NCBI RefSeq assembly: GCF_010748935.1
Contig: NZ_CP048796.1
Location: 1,615,001 to 1,679,000 of the forward strand
Reading direction: 5' to 3'
DNA from: Providencia vermicola
GTDB lineage: Bacteria > Pseudomonadota > Gammaproteobacteria > Enterobacterales > Enterobacteriaceae
Length of the DNA: 64,000 nt
Positions 58,164-64,000 of the stretch are shown here, in pieces. A program made the position numbers and the translations under genes. How positions within the stretch are numbered: position 1 is the stretch's first letter; the number at the start of each line of letters is the position of its first letter. Below the pieces are notes generated by a model. That model had not been told where the DNA came from and made no database searches. It saw only the letters and a program-made list of their open reading frames with translations.

Positions 58164-58787
58164 ATGGAAGTTTACACAACTGAAAACGAACAAGTTGATG
58201 CTATCAAACGCTTTTTTGCTAATAATGGCGTGGCGTTAATCATTGGACTTGTTGTCGGTATTGGGGCTGTTCTAGGATGGAATTATTGGCAGTCTCACAA
58301 GAGCAATGTGTTACAAGAAAGCGCTCAAAAATTTGAAAATGTCAGTACACAACTGCATTCAGGTTCAGCTCAAGGTATTGAAGCTGCACAAAAATTCGCT
58401 GCTGAAACAAATGATGTATACAGTGCGATGATTGGGTTAGAACTTGCTCAAGTTGCTGTTGATAAAGGTGATTTAGCGTTAGCAGAAAAATCATTATCAG
58501 ATGCTTTAACCAAAGCAAAAACCGATGATATGCTGGATCTCATCAACTTTCGTTTAGCGCGAGTACAGCTAGCACAAGGTAAAGCTGATGCCGCGATAGC
58601 GTCAGTGGGTAATATTAAAGCTAAATCATGGCAAGCAGCAGCACAAGATATTCGTGGAGACGCTTTACTCCATAAGGGCGACAATGCAGGCGCAAAAGCT
58701 GCATATACTCAAGGGCTGGAAAGTGATGGCTCACAAGCAATTAGAAGCCTTCTTACCCTTAAACTGAACAACGTATCTGTACTCTAA
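58164..58787 (+). CDS. yfgM: SecYEG-associated TPR protein YfgM
   Basis: 207 residues. The N-terminus is cytoplasmic with one membrane helix at about 24-44 ('GVALIIGLVVGIGAVLGWNYW') and a periplasmic TPR-like helical domain. In E. coli it binds PpiD and the SecYEG translocon. It starts 10 bp after hisS and is co-transcribed with it. Confidence 0.93.
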   Translation: MEVYTTENEQVDAIKRFFANNGVALIIGLVVGIGAVLGWNYWQSHKSNVLQESAQKFENVSTQLHSGSAQGIEAAQKFAAETNDVYSAMIGLELAQVAVDKGDLALAEKSLSDALTKAKTDDMLDLINFRLARVQLAQGKADAAIASVGNIKAKSWQAAAQDIRGDALLHKGDNAGAKAAYTQGLESDGSQAIRSLLTLKLNNVSVL

Positions 58788-58919
58788 GTAATTTGCGTCG
58801 CATCTAGGCAACAAGTGCAAGCATCCGAGCAAGAAATTTGTTCGGATGACTGAATGCCGATAATGATGTGACTTGGAATATGGTGAGTATAATTTATAAG
58901 AAGAAAGGAAACGATTATT

Positions 58920-60092
58920 ATGCAGTTGCGGAAAACACTTTTGATTGGCCTAGTCGCTTCAGCTTTACTTGCAGGTTGTTCCAGCGAAACTGATTCTATC
59001 GTTATGGCGCCACTTCCTCAGGTTGAAAACCAATTTACACCTTCGATAGTTTGGGATAAATCAGTCGGAAATGGTGTTGAACAGTTTTATTCTGATCTGT
59101 CACCTGTTTGGGATGGCAGTGCAATTTATGCCGCTGATCGCAAAGGGCTAGTTAAGGCGTTTGAGCTTGATAGCGGTAAAGAAATCTGGTCAGTCGACCT
59201 TTCTAAGCGTACAGGTTTTCTTTCTGCTAACTTATCCGCACTGTTATCGGGTGGGTTAACGGTTTCTGGTGACCATATTTATATTGGAACCGAGCGTGGA
59301 ACCGTCATCGCATTAAATAAAGAAGATGGTTCAGTCGTTTGGGATGTGGAAGTTGCGGGGGAAGCGCTTTCTCGTCCAGTCGCAAGTAATGGCCTCGTCA
59401 TGGTTCATACTAGTAACGGTATGCTCCAAGCACTTGATGAAAATAATGGTGAAATCAAGTGGACAGTGAATATGGATACACCATCCTTGTCACTAAGAGG
59501 GGAATCAGCTCCGAGTGTCGCTTACGGTGCGGCCATTGTGGGTGGGGATAATGGCCGTGTTAGTGCGGTATTATTGTCTCAAGGCCAACTCATTTGGCAG
59601 CAACGTATTTCCCAGGTGACAAGTTCAACAGAGATTGGGCGTTTAGACGATGTGGATATGACGCCAATTATTGATGATGGTACTATTTATGCGATTGCGT
59701 ATAACGGTACATTAGCAGCACTTGATATGCGTTCTGGGCAAATAAAATGGAAACGCGATTTAGGCTCCGTCAATAACATGGTCTTATCTGGTGAGAATTT
59801 ATACCTTGTCGATCAAAATGACCGTGTATTATCAGTACGTAAGAGTGATGGTGTGACCTTATGGACCCAAGAGGGTTTGCTTAATCGTGGCTTAAGTGCC
59901 CCAGAAATGTACAATGGGTATATTGTTGTGGGTGATAAAGAAGGTTACTTGCATTGGTTAGATATGAGCACTGGCGGTTTTGTGGCGCAAAATAAAATCA
60001 ATAGCTCAGGTATTCATAGTCGCCCAGTTGTTGCTGGTGATAAGCTCATGGTTCAGGCAAGAAACGGGACAGTTTATCTGTTAACGCGTTAA
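58920..60092 (+). CDS. bamB: Outer-membrane assembly lipoprotein BamB
   Basis: 390 residues. A signal peptide with lipobox 'LLAGC' precedes an eight-bladed PQQ-like beta propeller ('IYIGTERGTVIALNKEDGSVVWDVEV' and similar blades). It helps BamA fold beta-barrel proteins at the outer membrane. A GAAAGGAAAC ribosome site lies before the start. Confidence 0.95.
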   Translation: MQLRKTLLIGLVASALLAGCSSETDSIVMAPLPQVENQFTPSIVWDKSVGNGVEQFYSDLSPVWDGSAIYAADRKGLVKAFELDSGKEIWSVDLSKRTGFLSANLSALLSGGLTVSGDHIYIGTERGTVIALNKEDGSVVWDVEVAGEALSRPVASNGLVMVHTSNGMLQALDENNGEIKWTVNMDTPSLSLRGESAPSVAYGAAIVGGDNGRVSAVLLSQGQLIWQQRISQVTSSTEIGRLDDVDMTPIIDDGTIYAIAYNGTLAALDMRSGQIKWKRDLGSVNNMVLSGENLYLVDQNDRVLSVRKSDGVTLWTQEGLLNRGLSAPEMYNGYIVVGDKEGYLHWLDMSTGGFVAQNKINSSGIHSRPVVAGDKLMVQARNGTVYLLTR

Positions 60093-60126
60093 TTTTCTGA
60101 CAAGCAGCAAATTTCTCGATAAAATC

Positions 60127-60161
60127 AACAGCTCCTAATATTGGGAGCTGTTTCGTTTTTT
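60127..60161 (+). terminator. bamB terminator
   Basis: AACAGCTCC (60127-60135) pairs with GGAGCTGTT (60144-60152), followed by TCGTTTTTT. Confidence 0.82.
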
Positions 60162-60230
60162 GTTTTCTAGGTCAGTTTCACTGAAAACACCGAATTCTTT
60201 TAGTTAATTAAAGTAGTGAGGCATCAAATA

Positions 60231-61703
60231 ATGATACCCGTCGTAGCGCTGGTTGGGCGTCCAAACGTAGGAAAATCCACGTTATTTAATCGATTAACCC
60301 GTACCCGTGATGCACTGGTAGCGGATTTTCCTGGGCTGACTCGTGATCGCAAATATGGTCGTGCTGAAGTTGAAGGGCATGAATTTATTATTATCGACAC
60401 TGGTGGTATCGATGGTACTGAAGAAGGCGTCGAAACACACATGGCTGCACAGTCACTGCAAGCGATTGAAGAAGCCGATGTGGTTCTCTTTATGGTCGAT
60501 GCACGCGCAGGACTTATGCCAGCAGATGAAGGTATTGCTAAGCACTTACGTAGTCGAAAGAAAAAAACCTATCTGGTGGCGAATAAGACCGATGGTATCG
60601 ATGCTGATAGTGCCATTGGTGATTTTTATTCACTCGGCCTAGGTGAAATACATTCTATTGCGGCGTCACATGGCCGTGGTGTAACCCAACTCATTGAAAA
60701 ATCATTAAAGCCTTTTATTGAGATAGAAGAAGAAATTGAGCTAACCGAGGAAGAAGAAAATGCCGCTTACTGGGCTGCACAAGAAGCGGAAGCTGAATTT
60801 GACGAAGATGAAGATGATTTTGATCCAACCACATTACCGATTAAATTAGCCATTGTTGGTCGACCAAATGTTGGCAAATCAACACTCACTAATCGTATTT
60901 TAGGTGAAGAGCGGGTTGTCGTATTCGATATGCCAGGCACAACGCGTGATAGTATCTATATCCCAATGGAACGTGATGGGCGCGAATATGTCCTGATTGA
61001 TACGGCGGGCGTACGTAAGCGTGGTAAAGTCACTGAAACGGTTGAAAAATTCTCAGTTATCAAAACATTACAAGCCATTGAAGATGCTAACGTCGTCTTA
61101 CTCGTGATTGATGCTCGTGAAGGTATTTCTGACCAAGATCTATCATTATTAGGCTTTATTCTTAATGCAGGCCGTTCATTGGTGATTGCGGTCAATAAAT
61201 GGGATGGTATGAAGCCTGAAGACCGCGAACATGTGAAAGACATGTTAGAGCTGCGTCTCGGCTTTGTCGATTTTGCGCGCATCCACTTTATCTCCGCGTT
61301 ACATGGTAGTGGTGTGGGTAATTTATTTGAATCTGTGCAAGAAGCTTATGAATCAGCAACACGTCGTGTAGGTACTGCACTGCTGACGCGGATAATGAAA
61401 ATGGCAGAAGATGAGCATCAACCGCCTCTTATTCGTGGTCGTCGTGTGAAAATGAAATACGCGCATGCGGGGGGGCATAATCCTCCTATTGTGGTCATTC
61501 ATGGTAACCAAGTCTCTGATTTACCTGATAGCTATAAACGTTACCTAATGAATTATTTTCGTCGTTCATTACAGGTCATGGGGACACCGATTCGTATTCA
61601 ATTCAAAGAAGGGGAAAACCCTTATGCGAATAAAAAGAACCAGTTAACAGCAACACAATTGCGTAAACGTAAACGTTTAATGCAACATCTGAAAAAACGT
61701 TAA
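60231..61703 (+). CDS. der: Ribosome-biogenesis GTPase Der
   Basis: 490 residues from the ATG at 60231 ([18 protein letters not shown]), the E. coli length; an in-frame GTG at 60216 is weaker. Two tandem GTPase domains each have 'GRPNVGKST', with an acidic linker ('[13 protein letters not shown]') between them and a C-terminal KH-like domain. It is needed for 50S subunit maturation. Confidence 0.97.
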   Translation: MIPVVALVGRPNVGKSTLFNRLTRTRDALVADFPGLTRDRKYGRAEVEGHEFIIIDTGGIDGTEEGVETHMAAQSLQAIEEADVVLFMVDARAGLMPADEGIAKHLRSRKKKTYLVANKTDGIDADSAIGDFYSLGLGEIHSIAASHGRGVTQLIEKSLKPFIEIEEEIELTEEEENAAYWAAQEAEAEFDEDEDDFDPTTLPIKLAIVGRPNVGKSTLTNRILGEERVVVFDMPGTTRDSIYIPMERDGREYVLIDTAGVRKRGKVTETVEKFSVIKTLQAIEDANVVLLVIDAREGISDQDLSLLGFILNAGRSLVIAVNKWDGMKPEDREHVKDMLELRLGFVDFARIHFISALHGSGVGNLFESVQEAYESATRRVGTALLTRIMKMAEDEHQPPLIRGRRVKMKYAHAGGHNPPIVVIHGNQVSDLPDSYKRYLMNYFRRSLQVMGTPIRIQFKEGENPYANKKNQLTATQLRKRKRLMQHLKKR

Positions 61704-61737
61704 TCCTAGAAGTCGCACATATTTGTGATACTTCGAG

Positions 61738-61772
61738 AAAGCCGTGACAATTTACTCTGTTACGGCTTTTTA
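61738..61772 (+). terminator. der terminator
   Basis: AAAGCCGTGACA (61738-61749) pairs, with one mismatch, with TGTTACGGCTTT (61758-61769), running into T. Confidence 0.8.
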
Positions 61773-61851
61773 ATAACTATTTGTTATTCGTTGTGGTGAG
61801 CTAACGTGTATCGATTCCAGCTCCCAATTATGCAGATTACAGAGGGTAACC

Positions 61852-62724
61852 ATGCAAACTAAATCTTCTACACGTCTAAATAAGTACATCAGTGAGAGTG
61901 GTATTTGCTCAAGGCGTGATGCGGATCGTTACATCGAACAAGGAAATGTGTTTATCAATGGCAAGAGAGCGACCATTGGTGATCAAGTTTTTAGTGGTGA
62001 TGTTGTCAAAGTGAACGGACAACTGATTGAGCCTAGAAATGAAGAAGATTTAGTGTTAATTGCGCTGAATAAACCAGTAGGCATCGTGAGTACTACTGAA
62101 AGCGGTGAAAGAGACAATATTGTTGATTATGTGAATCACAGTAAACGTATTTTCCCGATAGGTCGGCTCGACAAAGATTCCCAAGGGCTGATTTTTCTCA
62201 CTAACCACGGTGACTTAGTGAATAAAATTTTGCGCGCGGGCAACGAGCACGAGAAAGAATATATTGTGACCGTTAATAAACCCATTACCGATGATTTTAT
62301 TCGTGGTATGGGCGCGGGGGTACCGATTTTAGGTACTATGACGAAAAAGTGTAAAGTAAAGAAAGAAGCTCCTTTTGTCTTTCGAATTACGCTGATTCAA
62401 GGATTAAACCGCCAAATCCGTCGTATGTGTGAATATTTCGGTTTTGAGGTCACAAAGCTTGAACGCGTACGGATTATGAATGTGAATCTTTCAGGGATCC
62501 CATTAGGTGAATGGCGTGATTTAACGGATGATGAGTTGATTAAGTTATTTGATATGATTGAAAAATCAGATTCAATGGCTCAGGCTAAGAAACCGGCTAA
62601 AGCGAAATCAGTGGCGACAAAACGGGTAAGTAAACCGAGTGCAGGTAACAAACCAAAGGCAACGACAGATACTGCATCTCGTAAACGTTTTACTCAACCG
62701 GGTCGTAAGAAGAAAAAACGTTAA
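61852..62724 (+). CDS. rluF: 23S rRNA pseudouridine2604 synthase RluF
   Basis: 290 residues, close to E. coli RluF. An S4 RNA-binding domain ('[20 protein letters not shown]') precedes the pseudouridine synthase domain with the catalytic Asp in '[15 protein letters not shown]'. The C-terminal tail of about 50 residues is Lys/Ala-rich and basic, ending 'GRKKKKR'. It modifies U2604 of 23S rRNA and also tRNA-Tyr U35. Confidence 0.93.
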   Translation: MQTKSSTRLNKYISESGICSRRDADRYIEQGNVFINGKRATIGDQVFSGDVVKVNGQLIEPRNEEDLVLIALNKPVGIVSTTESGERDNIVDYVNHSKRIFPIGRLDKDSQGLIFLTNHGDLVNKILRAGNEHEKEYIVTVNKPITDDFIRGMGAGVPILGTMTKKCKVKKEAPFVFRITLIQGLNRQIRRMCEYFGFEVTKLERVRIMNVNLSGIPLGEWRDLTDDELIKLFDMIEKSDSMAQAKKPAKAKSVATKRVSKPSAGNKPKATTDTASRKRFTQPGRKKKKR

Positions 62725-62802
62725 ATTTTTATCTCATAAAGTCAGCCGTATTATATGGCTGACAAACTTTGTCAGTGTTTGACCGTTGTTGCATTGATAT
62801 TC

Positions 62803-63951
62803 TTAAATGTAGATCCCAACGCCTTCCCAGCTTTTACGTGTAATATCCACCACCTTATGATCAAAGAGTTGTGTTGCTGTTCTTAGCGTCGCTTGGGCAA
62901 ACTCATTAAATGTTGTTCTGGTCGTGAGTGTTTTATCAAACATCGTACGGATCCAAATTTGTCCCGCTCGCTCCCATGAATAACCCCCTAACATGGTCGC
63001 TAATAGGTAAAAGGCTTTATTAGGTATGCCTGAGTTAATATGAACGCCGCCATTATCTTGGAAAATCGATAAGTTTCGATAGTTTCGCATATGCCCAACT
63101 TGTGGATCTCGATTATTTTCGGATAGGCGATATGCAGTGCCTGGTGCTGACATAGAGCGTAAGGCAGGTGCTTTTTGTTTATCAATGAACAAGTTTTCAC
63201 CCAGTAGCCAGTTAGATTGAGTCGCGGTTTCATTGGCTGCATATTGCTTGACCATGATCCCGACCACATCGGCGACAGATTCATTTAATGCCCCTGACTG
63301 GAAGACATAGTCAAAGTCTGTCGTGAAGGTAATAAAGCCATGGGTTAACTCATGAGCAATAATATCAATATCATTGTAAAACGGACCAAAATAGAGATTA
63401 TCGCCGTCACCGAAATAGATGGCCTGTGAGTTCCAGAATGCATTAGGGTAATTTTTATCAAAATGAATGACGGCATTAATTTGTGAATCGCAGCCAAAAA
63501 TTTTATTAATATTCAGTTTTTCTTTAAAAAATGATCTCACATGGCCAATGGAATCATACACAGTTTGTTCTGCTGTTGATGGCTTTATAGGGTCGCCTTC
63601 CTTCATAACGATCTGATAATCTTCATGAGGCATATGAAGTTCATAGGGACTTGGATAACTTTCATCTAATGAGAGGTCGGAACGTGAACAAATAGGTAGA
63701 TTTGAATGGACATGATTGGGTAAAAACTCTCTTTCCTGTGCATCTCTGATAATACGTTCATAATTGGTGCCAGGGCGTGCTGAACAAGCAAATAACTGTT
63801 TTAGATGCTCTTTATCTTCTGTTGAATAGGCGGTGCTCATCAGTTCATTGATATGAAATAACGTAGATTTTAATTTTTTACATTTCGACTCCTGATAGAG
63901 ATGTGCAATAAGGTACGGAGGAAGATAGGAACGACCAAGAATATGACTCAT
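62803..63951 (-). CDS. M4 family metallopeptidase, protealysin-like
   Basis: 382 residues. The ATG at 63951 has GGAG at 7 bp and is preferred over the in-frame ATG at 63987. The short N-terminal propeptide has the 'PPYLIAHLY' motif of protealysin-type precursors and no signal peptide. The thermolysin-like domain shows 'DIIAHELTHGF' (HExxH), 'GALNESVADVVGI' (third zinc ligand Glu) and the active-site His in 'NGGVHINSGIPNKAFY'. Protealysins of Serratia and Proteus relatives are linked with invasion of eukaryotic cells. The inhibitor gene (emfourin) often found directly downstream is not present: rluF ends 78 bp away. Confidence 0.9.
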   Translation of the reverse strand: MSHILGRSYLPPYLIAHLYQESKCKKLKSTLFHINELMSTAYSTEDKEHLKQLFACSARPGTNYERIIRDAQEREFLPNHVHSNLPICSRSDLSLDESYPSPYELHMPHEDYQIVMKEGDPIKPSTAEQTVYDSIGHVRSFFKEKLNINKIFGCDSQINAVIHFDKNYPNAFWNSQAIYFGDGDNLYFGPFYNDIDIIAHELTHGFITFTTDFDYVFQSGALNESVADVVGIMVKQYAANETATQSNWLLGENLFIDKQKAPALRSMSAPGTAYRLSENNRDPQVGHMRNYRNLSIFQDNGGVHINSGIPNKAFYLLATMLGGYSWERAGQIWIRTMFDKTLTTRTTFNEFAQATLRTATQLFDHKVVDITRKSWEGVGIYI

Positions 63952-64000
63952 AAACAGACTCCATTTTGTGTGTGAAAATGGAATCATAAGATAATGAGCT

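Overview
The window is an enterobacterial chromosome segment. Gene order (tadA, mltF, purL, glmY-glrK-qseG-glrR, glnB, hmp/glyA, hcaT, suhB, trmJ, iscRSUA-hscBA-fdx-iscX, pepB, sseB, yfhM-pbpC-ndk, rlmN-rodZ-ispG-hisS-yfgM-bamB-der) matches the E. coli 55-58 min region. The moderate AT content, a glutamine-dependent NAD synthetase placed between glrR and glnB, and an M4 protealysin-like protease next to rluF point to the Morganellaceae, most likely Providencia. The genus is inferred from protein similarity recalled from memory, not from a search.

Positions 1-10.4 kb hold the tail half of a contractile-tailed prophage (or a phage-derived tailocin). It runs sheath (cut by the window edge), tube, chaperone with a programmed -1 frameshift, tape measure, baseplate plug, hub, spike, wedge and J proteins, a DUF2612 protein and a repeat-rich fibre. 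A convergent GT8 glycosyltransferase (10.5-11.5 kb) follows and looks like lysogenic-conversion cargo. Then come about 0.9 kb without an intact gene and an unrecognised small protein (12.4-12.8 kb).

From 13 kb the window is core genome. leuE, tadA, mltF and purL (with a PurR box) lead to an orphan O-methyltransferase flanked by duplicated terminator hairpins. Next is a very clear GlrR/sigma-54 control region (three TGTC-N10-GACA-type sites and a -24/-12 promoter) driving the sRNA GlmY, directly upstream of the glrK-qseG-glrR operon that controls it. nadE, glnB, hmp and glyA (perfect PurR box), hcaT, suhB and trmJ follow, then the complete isc iron-sulfur operon with two IscR type-1 sites, pepB, and an SseB homologue reduced to its C-terminal domain.

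The most interesting accessory locus is at 43.1-44.5 kb. It is an Rpn nuclease gene with a well-positioned internal Shine-Dalgarno and ATG, as expected for the intragenic RpnS antitoxin. Directly behind it is a tandem 3'-end duplication that carries only the RpnS part, with the 12-bp (4-residue) repeat expanded from 1 to 9 units. This amounts to a nuclease with a nested antitoxin plus a separate, long-repeat antitoxin-like cassette.

The right part holds yfhM-pbpC (macroglobulin and PBP1C), ndk, the rlmN-rodZ-ispG-hisS-yfgM-bamB-der run, rluF and, at the edge, a protealysin-like metalloprotease. Many rho-independent terminators mark transcript ends.
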